Source: Chara braunii
Taxonomy: Eukaryota; Streptophyta; Charophyceae; Charales; Characeae
Length of the DNA stretch: 50,744 nt
Direction of reading: 5' to 3'
NCBI GenBank assembly: GCA_003427395.1
Contig: BFEA01000028.1
Location: forward strand, 2,383,967 to 2,434,710
Numbering within the stretch: the stretch's first letter is position 1; the number at the start of each line of letters is the position of its first letter. Below the pieces are notes generated by a model. The model had not been told where the DNA came from. It saw only the letters and a list, made by a program, of their open reading frames with translations, and searched no databases. Positions 41,216-50,744 of this stretch are shown piece after piece. The position numbers and the translations under genes are program-made.

Positions 41216-42062
41216 GGCGAAGGAGCGATGCAACCACGTCCGTCTCGGCGGCTCGCGGAAAGTTATGCGTCGATCCTTAGTTGTGTCTTGAAGTTATGTT
41301 TTAGGTAAACTCCTGCGTGACATGCCCGGGAGGGCCCTCGTTTTTCGCGCGAGGGCCGATGCGCTCGACAGCGTACAGGAAGACGTGTACGCACAACCCC
41401 CGTACACATACGTCGTTCAACCCATAATAATAATAATAATAATAATAATAAGCGAATAATAATGATAATAAGACAATAATAATCGTAATAGCTAGGCTAC
41501 CAGCGTGGTCCGGGGACACTTGCCTGGCCGACCCGAGCCAAAAATATTTAAAAAATAAATAAATAAATAAATAAAAATATTTTTTATTTGGAAAATTTTG
41601 AATAATTTTGATGTGACCTTGGAGCAAACGTTGTTCAGTTTATTTTCCTGCATAACATAGTTTTTTGTGGAGTTTTTTTTTTTTTTTTTTTTTTTGGTGA
41701 GATTTTCCCTGGTCCTTGCGCGGGCTGGCCACCCAGGATCCAGGCAGCCCGGCTGGTAGCCTAAGGTAATAGTGTAATTAGTAAAAAAAAAACATAATGA
41801 TAATAATAAGAAAAATAAGAATAATATCAATATTCATGATGATAACAGTAACAATAATAATAATAATAATAACGAAAATAATAATAATAATAATAATATT
41901 GTGACCCTGAGGCAAAAATTTTCATTTTATTTTTCTGCATAATGTAGTGTTTTTTCGGATTTCTTAAAGTTTTTTTTTTGGGGGGGGGGGGACCTTCCTT
42001 GGTCTTTGTACAGCCTGGCCACCCGAAACCCGAGCAGCCCGACTGGTAGCCTAGTAATAATA

Positions 42063-42146
<84 letters not shown>

Positions 42147-42270
42147 GTGGTAATAATCCGTCAACTATTTTGAATGATCTTGCAAGGAGCAAGGGATCAA
42201 AGAAAAGAAAGACGTATTATTGATGTATCACTTGTCAGAGATCTTTCCCCATTTCACTTATTTTCTCCCT
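41216..42270. repeat. (TAA)n tracts with short repeated blocks
   Basis: TAA or ATA trinucleotide runs lie at about 41425-41452, 41849-41898 and 42053-42147, with mononucleotide T, A and G runs. A block of about 60 bp carrying GGCTACCAG and a TGGCC core occurs plus at about 41491 and minus at about 41700-41765 and 41990-42055, with a relative at 33406. The phrase GAGGCAAAAATTTT or GGAGCAAACGTTGTT with CTGCATAA follows the TAA runs twice (about 41620 and 41905). This looks like nested small elements inserting at TAA. Confidence 0.65.
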
Positions 42271-42274
42271 TCAC

Positions 42275-43870
42275 TTTTTGAGTGCGCCAGTCATACCTCT
42301 CGCGACCCCCTACGACATGATAGGGTCACGTGAGGTACAACTTACCTCCACTTGCGGGAGCTGACACCATCCCTTAAGTGGGCGTATCCTCGCCGAGCTA
42401 CCAGTCCACACTACGAAAGTTTTTACATGCAATCGCACTGGTGGACTAGCCGAGGGCGTTTTCTCGTGTGTTGTAGCATAGGGGGTACAAGTGGTCGCAC
42501 TCCTCTATCAGACCCATACGCGAGCTTACGCACTGGGGGGCTAAAGTCCCAAGCGCGATTTGTCGCCAGTCAACTAGGACGCATCCTTTTTACCACGCGT
42601 TACACCACGCAAAAAATAAAGAATTAAGTTACTCACACAAACACTCCTAGTCCTTTTATCATCCAGCCCATAACCTTCTCAACACTGAATCAGTTAGGCG
42701 TCATGCACGAAACTCATAATAAATATCGTGCGGGCGCAGACTTGCTCATATCGACTAGTCCTGTTTGAATAAAAAAATAGTCTCAATGATGGTGTACTCT
42801 GTAGTACTCATAAGCGCGTGGCTCTCAACGGTTTCGAGGGTCGCGTTCGACACGCAAGTGTCGGCTGACACGTGCCTTGAGGGGTTAATCTTTCGACGCT
42901 ACATAACCACCAAGGCGGTTGGGAACTACACCCTCTTGTGCACCCTGCGAAGAGTGGGTGGTAGACAGGTTCAAGCCTATCGTGGAAATCGAGCATTATT
43001 GTCCTGGAGACGATCTCCTTCAACGGGAGTCTACCACCACGGACATTAACGTCCAACTATAAAAATTAATAAGAAAAATCAATCAGAAAATAAATAGACA
43101 TTAAAAAACCTACATTAAAATTAGAACTCGAGATAAGATAAAATAGAGAAAGATATGCAGATCGTGCGACACATGGTTCATTATCACTGCCTCCAAAGTA
43201 AAACTTGTACACCGAGCTCCAAATAGTAACCTGCATAAAAGACGAACATATACGAAAGTCACATTGTCATACACCAATGTAGTAAACTTTTCTATTTCGT
43301 GTAACTCACACCACGCCTCTCACACTCAAGCCTCAAACATTGTTAAACTTTCCATTAAAACTCAACAGTTCTTTATAATGGTCATTAAAAGAAGTCCGGT
43401 TAAAAACCCTTTAAGAAACACATCAAATCCCAAGGCTAAGGCATCAAGTTGAGGTGCAAATGCAAACAAAGTTGTGTCATGAGCCGAGGAATCGGCAATC
43501 AACCAATCGACCTGTTATCAGAAGATAACAGAAAACGATCCTCGTAGGATCGACTGAACTAATCCGATCTTGAATTAAAACGACTAAGAAGGACATATTA
43601 CACAACAGAGGTTAAATCTCAAATATTTAAACTTTAAGTGTATGAAGATAAATAGCCATATCACATGTCACTCAAACTCTTATAAGACCAGATCTTAAAT
43701 TTATCTCTCAAATAGACCTTAGAGAATAAGGAAAATTATTGCAACGTCTCCCCTATACAGGGTGGATCGTCAAGACTTCTCCTATCAAAATGTAATCTAA
43801 CTCTTCAAAACTAAGAAAATTTCGATAGCGCTTCCCATAAGAGAAATGTTTTTTTTCTAGGCTTCATTTT
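42275..43870 (+). mobile_element. Family A fragment, copy C
   Basis: Matches copies A and B from the left block (GAGTGCGCCAGTCATACC) through a degraded TATA site, TGTTATCAGAAGATAACA and the first tandem unit (GATAGCGCTTCCCATAAG), then breaks off at a T run. It lacks the hairpin array. Confidence 0.75.
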
Positions 43871-43973
43871 CATGCACACGGGCGCCCCCGGCTTGCATGG
43901 ATCCTTGCACAACTGCACAGTCGTGCGGGTCCCCCGTATGGGTCCCGTGCGGCCACAAGCGGTTAACGGGTAG

Positions 43974-44220
43974 CTGGAAATTTAGGAATTAAAATTTTGA
44001 AGTGAGAGTTTTGGGCATTCTAAAAATCCTGAATGGTCAAAAAGTGGTGAAAGGTCCGAAGACCCTGAGGCAGATAGCATCCTGAAGTGGTGAGTATGTC
44101 CTGAAGTGGTGAAAGGTTCGAAGACCCTGAAAACCACCTGTTTAGGTAGGCTGCATCCTGAAGTGGTGAAGGGTGTCCTGAAGTGGTGATGAAAAATACG
44201 ACTGTTGTTAACATTCTCTC
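43974..44220 (+). mobile_element. Foldback repeat, copy 3 (short form)
   Basis: Same ends as copy 1 (CACAAGCGGTTAACGG and GTTAACATTCTCTC) but only 247 bp, lacking the inverted inner module. It lies between the oppositely oriented family A copies C and E. Confidence 0.75.
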
Positions 44221-44799
44221 TGGAATTGATAAGTAGTAAAAAATTTTCATGTAAATCAATCCACTACTTGTGTATGTCAGGACAAGAAGAAGAGAAAGGA
44301 AAAAAGAGGGTGCTTCAGCGGGAGCGACTCCAGAAGTCCTAAAAGAAGTAGACTAAAGGGCAAATACTGCAGAAATAAAAAATTAGAAAAGAAGAAGCTT
44401 CGCGTAGACCCAATTCATTAATAAACTCTTAAGGGAGGAAACGCCAATGACATGAATTGATCTCAACTAAACTACCGTGTAAGCACCGAAGGGTGTGCTT
44501 ATCCACAGGAGAGAAACTGTAAGGACTGAAAGTAGGGGAAATATGGTTCCCTAAGACAACTTAAGACATAGGCAAGAAACTCCTTGAACAAAAGGAGAAG
44601 GAGGGACAAACGACTTAGGGTAGGTAGAAGCTAAGGGGTTAGACTTTGGGATGTTGATCCCAAAGCTCACATGCCAGATCTAAGGGTTTGGCCCTTAGGG
44701 ATCAATATATAGGAAATCGAGTGGGGGTGTTGAATCTTTGTTGACCTGTGTGTGTGCAGGTCCATGTTTTGATCTACTGCGATTGAAGGAAAAGTCCTA

Positions 44800-45760
44800 C
44801 AAAGAGGACTCAATTTTTCTGTTATCTCTCGATAACAGGTCGGTCGTCGCCGATTCAACTTTTCCCCCCTTGACTTGATACCCACGTCTCAAATCAAACC
44901 CTGTGGTCAGTAACACTGTCACGTGTGGTCATTGCCTAAATGATCCGAGTCACTCTCAAGGGTGCTTTGAAAAAATGTGAGGGAGGTGGGCTTACGTTTA
45001 AGGAAAGATAGAGCTGTCATATATGGTTTGGGGAAGTGAGAAACAAGGTCAATGGTTGATGGTTGACGTCGTTAGTACATGGCATGTGAACTGTCTTTGC
45101 ATTATTCTGTGTAGGTCTGTCTTGTGCGTGGTTTGGATTGAACTGGGTTTGACCTCATGAAGAGTCTTGGACACACAACACTTGTGAAAGTGGAAAGGGT
45201 TCTCGGCGCTAATACCTCTATATTCATTATCTATCCTATATAACTTTTGTAATATCTGATGTCCAGTTTAGTCATGACCTGTCAAATATAATAAAATGTC
45301 CTAGGTAGTAACATGATTTGATTGGTACCTTGGCAGGAGAACAACACATTTTCAAAAGCGGATAAAGACAACCTTATAAAAGTTTGACCTGAATATCTAG
45401 AAGTCCAGGATAGGGAAACACATCCTGAACCTGACTTGACTAACGGGTCAGTCTTATACATCTTACTTCTCGTACCCCATTCCTATGCTGCGACGATCGA
45501 GCAAACGCCCTCGGTCGACCTACCTCTACAAAGACATGTAAAAGCCTTCGCACGTGGACCGGTAACTCAACAGGGATACGCCTACCTAAGGGTGGTGACA
45601 ACCCATTGGGTGAAGGTAAGTTGTACCTCGCGGCGCCCTGACCTGCTGTGGGGCGTCGTGAGAGGTATAGCACACGCGCACGGTCGGAGTGGTGACTGGT
45701 TTTTTCAATAACTCTGGAGAAACATCCTGCGTAACACGACCGTGAGGTTCAATGCTCCCC
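44800..45760 (-). mobile_element. Family A fragment, copy E (inverted)
   Basis: The reverse complement carries CCTGTTATCGAGAGATAACA and GAATCGGCGACGACCGACC (44819-44858), and, at 45480-45690, the GAGGGCG, TGGACC, GTATCCC, TGTCACCACC and CTACGAC-type left block in family order. Together with copy C it makes an inverted pair. The interval 44221-44800 shows no gene. Confidence 0.65.
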
Positions 45761-45989
45761 AACAGGGTGTGGGACCACCGCGCGCGACAACGCGATACTT
45801 CCTTCTCTGCTAGACCTTTTCTGTTTGCCCGACGTCCGATTGTTCTGCCTCCTTCCATCCGATGTTCCCCCTTTTGCTCCTCGTATGCCAGAGGTGTAGA
45901 AATTTTTTATTCTAGTTAATTATTTCACTAGGGCGAAAGGGAGTCTTATGTACTCTCTCTCTCTCTTGTACCTTCCCCTCTTTCTTGCG

Positions 45990-47400
45990 TTACCCCTCGC
46001 CCTTGTCCTATGTCGTCATCTTGTTGCCATCCTCATAAGTTCGGTTGTCCTTCATAGTGATGATTGACGCCTCTTATGCCGGTCAGATCTAGTGACAATT
46101 GTCCTCCTAAGTATGGATGGTTGTACCCTCCGAAGAGTCCTCCGCTTGGTACACCTTGCAGGTCTGTATAGGCTCTTGGTGGGAGACCATAACCACTCGG
46201 TGGGATAGTTTGACCGTATTGGCCTTATGCCGCCCACGACATAAATGACGAGGGGTCATTTGTCATCCCGAATCCAAAGCCCATCTGCTCCGTCCCTGGA
46301 ACTTTCTGTCATAGAATCACGCTTGGAGGATAAATATGATTAGTACGGCTATGTGCCATTCCACTTGGTGGTTGACTAGTCGGATCTCTTTATTCCCCTC
46401 CCGATCGACTTGGCTTTGGCCCCAAAGGACACTGGTACCCCTGATGAGTGACCGACTCTGTTTGTTGAAAGCCTTGCAAGCGTTCTTGTGAAACTCCATT
46501 CTGCTGTTGTTGTAGGTTTTTGCGGTATTGATCCTCCATATGGAAGAAGGCTTTACATCTTATGCAGCTTGGAGTCCCTGATGAAGTGAGGTTCACAATC
46601 AAAGTATCTCCTTCGAAGGTCATAACGAAGATTTTGTCCTTCATGTTCACTCAAGATGCCGGTTCCACATTGAACTTGAGATTAAGTAGCGACGGTTTTA
46701 ATCGATCTGGCTCTGGTGGATAGTAGGACTGGACCTATCGCTTTATGGATTTGAGCCTCCAGGTAAAACATAGCGTAAAGAGGCACTTGCTGCCACAACC
46801 CAAAAGGTGGAGTCCTCTTCTCTTCTCCCCTGCTCTTGTAGTTGAGCCCTCGTCAACCATGATTTAAACTCCAATACATACCGCGTGCTTCGAAGGGTAA
46901 TCGCGTCTTGTCCTTTGTTCTTTAGCCATGTAGCGACTATTGCACTTTTCCCGATGTAGGAAACCACATTTGGACTCTCGATTTTCACTCTCCTTCGTTT
47001 GAATACGATTGCATTGAAGCTGTCATCCTGCAGCCGTTCGTCCTCATACGCTCTTACCACGTCGTCCTTCATTTTTTTGGGCAAAAAATGAGCGGCTTCC
47101 CTGAAGATTACTGTGACCGTATGTTCTTTGATCCAATCCACTTTGGTTTTGTCAATCCTTTCGTTGACTTTAAACGTCACTTCCCTCTCGTTCACTGTCA
47201 TTTCTCGTGGATCCACCGACGCTGACATAATCCCTTCATCATAGCATAATCGAGCAAACTCCCTTATTCTATTGTCATCTTCATCCAGTGGTTGCTCCGG
47301 AGCCGCTGAAGGGGAACGCCCTCCCTCGACCATAGGGGCTTCCATATCATTTTTTTTCCCCTCGTCCTATTGTTACTTCCTCCTCTGTTGACTATGGTGA
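45990..47400 (-). pseudogene. LINE ORF1 (Gag-like) remnant
   Basis: Minus strand from about 47345: a 200-residue frame with YVLEFKSWL and EDSTFWVVAASASL, resembling the RNA-binding N-terminal domain of plant LINE ORF1 proteins. After stops and a frame change comes SSGTPSCIRCKAFFHMEDQY (about 46575), a CCHC zinc knuckle (C-x2-C-x4-H-x4-C) whose last Cys is Tyr. A long Gly/Pro/Tyr-rich tail follows to about 45990. In-frame stops include TAA at 46745-46743, the TGA before VNMKDK, and TAA after SRSGGE. It is inactive. Endonuclease and RT are absent, since the sequence to the left is family A copy E. Confidence 0.7.
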
Positions 47401-47505
47401 CATTAACCCTAATTACGCTCCAGAAACATGTGTGTGTGACCATATGTTTCCTGATCACGCCATTTTCTTGGTGTAGCACTCCTTGAGCTTCTCCTTGTTA
47501 TATCT

Positions 47506-48174
47506 TCACCCTGTTAACCTCCTTTTCTCCTTTGGGGTCCGACTACGGGTGCTCGCAACTCTGTCCTCCATAGCTAAAGCTATGACCTCCGTCAAAGCGG
47601 ATGGCATCGAACGTAGTTCCCACTGCAGTCCCATCGCGCTGGTAGGACTTTCGGCCGAAAACGCCTCCCGTGCCCGCGCTTGGTCCGAGCGCTTGAAAAT
47701 CAGCGCTGCCGGACCGCGCCGGTCGGGCCCGTCTATTCCTCCCGTTTTGGACCCTATTTCGAGCAAAGTGACGCTCCCCGCAAATAGATGGAGCCTTCCC
47801 AGCAGGGTCCCACCAAAAGAGGCTGCTCTTACTTTTTTTCTTTTTAGAAGAAAAGGGATCCATTCATTGCAAGAGAAAAATAAGGGGGCCGGGAAACCCT
47901 CCACAACACAACCCAAAGAAAATCTGGGACTATTACCCAGTTCCGGGTCTATGTCCAGAAGCAGGAGTGGCCAACACCAGACCCCTGCTCTGACATTCCG
48001 CGCCCCTGGTAAAAAAAAACGGTACAAGAGGCTGCTCTTAGTGTGGCCCCTGCCTTGAAGTTCACCAAAAAAGAAGGAAAAAAAAAGAATGAAAGCCCTT
48101 AGGGCTGCGTTCCAGTGCCACCTGTGCTGGGTGCCACCGCTCTTTTTCAGAGGAGGCCGGCAGACCCGTACCAC
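47506..48174 (-). other. Long minus frame of 222 codons, doubtful
   Basis: Open for 222 codons just upstream of the LINE ORF1 on the same strand, ending near RSRTPKEKRRLTG. A stretch (LRAFILFFSFFFGEL) is encoded by a poly-A/T-rich block, so it is not a convincing membrane segment. It may be the LINE 5' region or unrelated repeat DNA. I do not recognise a protein. Confidence 0.25.
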
Positions 48175-48194
48175 CCCAGCCTGGGGCCTTCGTG

Positions 48195-48411
48195 CCCAGT
48201 GGCAGCAGTCTACTGGTAGGCCTTTCCGTGGCTGATTCCCCCAACCCCAGTCCTGTGGGTTTTCTTGATTCCCCCATGCCCTCCTAGCCCCCCGGTCTTC
48301 CCNCCCAGTGGCAGCAGTCTACTGGTAGGCCTTTCCGTGGCTGATTCCCCCAACCCCAGTCCTGTGGGTTTTCTTGATTCCCCCATGCCCTCGTAGCCCC
48401 CCGGTCTTCCC
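48195..48411. repeat. 108-bp direct duplication around a single N
   Basis: CCCAGTGGCAGCAGTCTACT starts at 48195 and again at 48304. The two copies run in parallel for about 108 bp with one clear difference (CTCCTAG against CTCGTAG) and are separated by an N at 48303. This is what unmerged overlapping contig ends look like. A true tandem duplication is less likely. Confidence 0.85.
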
Positions 48412-50342
48412 ATCAGGCGTCCGCGTGAAAGAGAGTTTCTTGGTCCTACTGTTTTCAACAGTGCATTCAAAGGCTTTGGAAAGGTGGTATGGACGTCCAG
48501 TGACACCGAGCCAACGTCAGTTACCGAGGCAAGGGAAGGCGACTCAGGGATGGGGCAATTGGGAAGGCTCCCGTTCAAATTGGCGCTGTTACTTCGGCAC
48601 CGATTTCGTCGGGGTTGAATCTGACACGTGAGATGAAATCTGTGCGATCCCGTGAAAGGTGCTCGCCGTGTCTGTCTGTCGGGAGGTACCGTTCCACAAC
48701 GCTACTGTAGAAAATGTCAGGCTCTAGCTTAGAGGTAGCAGCTTTTGGCCTCGTCATAGGTGAGCCTCGTTTTTAGGCTAGGGTGTAGCCCGGGGCGTAG
48801 CTTCGCATGCATGAGTGGATTGCTTTCGCTTCTCGGCTTAGCTTTGGATACGTTGTGCGGATTTGGTTTTGTCTATTCCTAGAGGCGGCGTTGTTCTTAC
48901 GGCAGAAGGCGAGTGCTTTCAGTATACCGGCAACCACGGACGTATGCGGCTCGATTCCCTTGGGAATTCCCTCGTTCTCTCCCCGCCACCACAACCCACT
49001 GTGGCTTTGTTACGCCCACACAGGCAGCGATAGCAAGCGAGTGAGCGAGCGGTGAGCGGACGAAAGACCAAGAGCGCGAGCGAGAGCGGGGCGAGCAAAG
49101 AAGGTTGACATGACACGACGGAGGAGGACATACGTATACAAGTGGTGGACGTATATTCTTTGGCTTTGTCCATAACATAACGCACGATCCAACCGTCCCG
49201 CGAACGCGGGTTTGCCTCAAATCGAACGGCTGGCCATAGCTCAGCTATCACCCGCCACCACTTACTGGCATGGACAGTAGCAGTGCGGCTGTGTACCTAC
49301 GGCACGCAGCCCAGGAAAAGAATACTACACGGGCAGGCACAAAGGGCAAAAGATTCGGGTACTAGAAGCACAAAGGATGTGTGTCGGATCTGTAGCAGAA
49401 CTGATGATGAGCAGGAAGCGATCAAGTTGCCTGCGGATCAAGGTGAGTGCGACAAGCACAGAGCAAGTAACGTAGGGCACCCAAGTCAGGAAAGGAGGGA
49501 GGGGGAGGGGGAGGGGGAGGGGGAGAGATGACTTAGAGGAGACGCTACGGTAGTGAAGTGTTGAGGGAAATCCCGGCCAGGGTAAGGCTTCAGTTCGGTC
49601 CCAACCGGAGAGGCTTGGGATGTGGAAGAGGGGGGGAGAGCAGGGTCGAGGGAGATCCGTGTCCTCTGCCTCCCAGCTGAATTTGGGGTGAGTGGGGGCA
49701 TTCTTGCGACTCCGCGGGAAAAGGGCCTCGGGATGAGAGGATACGCGGGCGAAGCTGGGGGTGGTTGAACGGGGACGTGCGTCAGCAGGGGCCAGGTGTG
49801 GCCACGTGTCAGCTGGGGAAACGATGATGACGTTGATGATGATCGTGATGATGGAATCGGAACCGCCCGTTCCACGTGGATCGCCGCCTCCCCCGTGAGG
49901 CGAAGGAGTAGGTTCTCTGTCTCTCTGTGTCTTTCTTCCCATCCCATCAACCTTTTCTGTCTCTATACTCCCATCCCATCCTGTCTCTGTAATTAATGCA
50001 TCATCTGCAAATCATCTCGGCAGTGCGCGGCCACAGCGCTTTTGGTGGACGGTCGATTGGCTAAAGGTGTGATTGATTGTTTTGCCTGCGCGTGCGGGAG
50101 AATAATCCTCCCTCCTCTCTGACTTCCTTCTCTTGGCCTCCTCTTGCTCATCCTCCTGAGGTGTCCTCTTGTCTTCCCTCCGTGCTCACCCTCTGCTCTC
50201 CCTTTGATTGGTTTGAGGTAATCAAGGGGAGGAAGAGAGGCACACCTCGGCTACGGCATCAATCGCCACGTCCTCGGTGGGGATCGTCCATCTGGCGGTC
50301 CCCCTTCCGGCGGTGAATGCGCGCCGGTCGGATTACCCCGCG
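48412..50342. other. Upstream region of the host gene, no further gene seen
   Basis: Non-repetitive DNA except a (GGGGGA)n tract at about 49499-49526 and a GAGCGA-rich stretch at about 49030-49090. Pyrimidine-rich leader-like sequence lies at about 50100-50210, and an inverted CCAAT (ATTGG) at about 50056. This is where the promoter and 5' leader of the gene at 50343 should be. Frames on the minus strand here show no domain. Confidence 0.5.
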
Positions 50343-50744
50343 ATGTGCATTTTGTGCGTGGCTAGCCGTTGGTCTCGCCGCTTGTTCACGATGCTTCCGT
50401 GGTTAATCGTTCCGTTGATCATAGCCTGGGCGCTGTCGCAGCTGCTGCCGCCAGGATGGCGCCTAGAAGCAACCTCGCCGCGAATTGCTTGTGTGGTAGC
50501 GTTGTTCCTCTCGCTCGCCTGGTATGAAGTCGTTATGCCCAAGCTGCAGGAATTGAGGATGAGGAGAACTAATTACTTGAGGGAACTGCGGCGCATACGG
50601 CTGCAGGAAGAGGCCAAGTGGCGGAAGGAGGCGACGCGACGATGCCGCAATTGCCTGACAGCGTACAGGGAGCAGACGCCGGCAGGAGGGCGATTCATGT
50701 GCACGTTCTGCGGGCATGTATCGAAGCGACCAGTGCTGGAGACG
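50343..50744 (+). CDS. Conserved plant membrane protein with zinc ribbon (start only, runs off the window)
   Basis: Open from ATG 50343 (CCCCGCGATGTGC) to the window edge, 134 codons, with no stop. Two hydrophobic segments (about residues 16-35 and 46-65) follow an N-terminal MCILCVASRWSRR. Next comes a basic, charged, probably helical stretch (66-100) and a zinc ribbon with C101-x2-C104 and C120-x2-C123 (TRRCRNCLTAYRE and FMCTFCGHVSKRPV). From memory this order and the LPWLIVPLI and ATRRCRNCLT phrases match a plant protein family usually labelled NST1-like stress response protein, whose biochemical role I do not know. The protein is probably anchored in an internal membrane with the ribbon in the cytosol. 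No decay is seen, unlike the rest of the window, so it is very likely a functional host gene. Confidence 0.85.
   Translation, partial: MCILCVASRWSRRLFTMLPWLIVPLIIAWALSQLLPPGWRLEATSPRIACVVALFLSLAWYEVVMPKLQELRMRRTNYLRELRRIRLQEEAKWRKEATRRCRNCLTAYREQTPAGGRFMCTFCGHVSKRPVLET

Noticed and set aside
49325-49950. Minus-strand genes of about 150-205 codons upstream of the host gene
   Set aside because: They overlap a GGGGGA repeat, are Pro/Ser-rich in two frames at once and show no domain. Probably chance frames in GC-rich leader DNA.

Overview
The window looks like nuclear DNA of a streptophyte (green-plant lineage) with a large, repeat-dominated genome. The only host-type gene is at the right edge. 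It encodes the start of a small two-helix membrane protein with a C-terminal zinc ribbon that, from memory of the family, is conserved in plants. Everything else is transposon-derived or simple repeat. I suspect a charophyte-grade organism such as Chara, but the sequence alone does not prove it. There is no rRNA, CRISPR array or bacterial-type operon.

Layout. 1-2942: microsatellites (GT, GA, CT) with diverged copies of a short module. 2943 to about 8900: a 5'-truncated Ty3/gypsy-type element. Its pol carries RT and RNase H, then, in the +1 frame, a PHD finger, the HHCC finger and the integrase core. Three further ORFs follow, two of them joined by ATGA stop/start overlaps. A polypurine tract and a possible LTR end the element. 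9640-9850: inverted fragment of a repeat seen again at 38.6-40.2 kb. 10829-18155 and 21588-29195: two direct copies (A and B) of an unclassified element of about 7.3 kb that I call family A. They contain arrays of hairpins whose stems covary. 19219-21587 and 29196-32500: minus-strand LINE remnants on either side of copy B. 26353-26844, 32675-33149 and 43974-44220: three copies of a short foldback repeat. 33.2-34.5 kb: AT-rich DNA with TAA repeats. 34970-35190: tRNA-derived SINE, with a second copy at 18690-18925. 35.2-37.1 kb: a hairpin-dense tract with two complete type III hammerhead ribozymes on the minus strand, 282 nt apart. 37395-37760: a 54-bp minisatellite. 38.6-40.15 kb: unrecognised, decayed ORFs, all in one frame. 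40.9-45.8 kb: truncated family A copies C, D and E, with C and E head to head. 45.99-47.4 kb: LINE ORF1 remnant. 48.2-48.4 kb: a duplicated 108-bp block around a single N. 50343 onward: the host gene.

The strongest candidates for something new are: (1) the paired hammerhead ribozymes in a 282-bp tandem repeat; (2) the covarying hairpin arrays of family A; (3) the Ty3 element with a PHD finger and 3' ORFs coupled by ATGA overlaps. Most inactivating stops in the transposon ORFs can be explained by C-to-T change, which fits cytosine methylation and decay.
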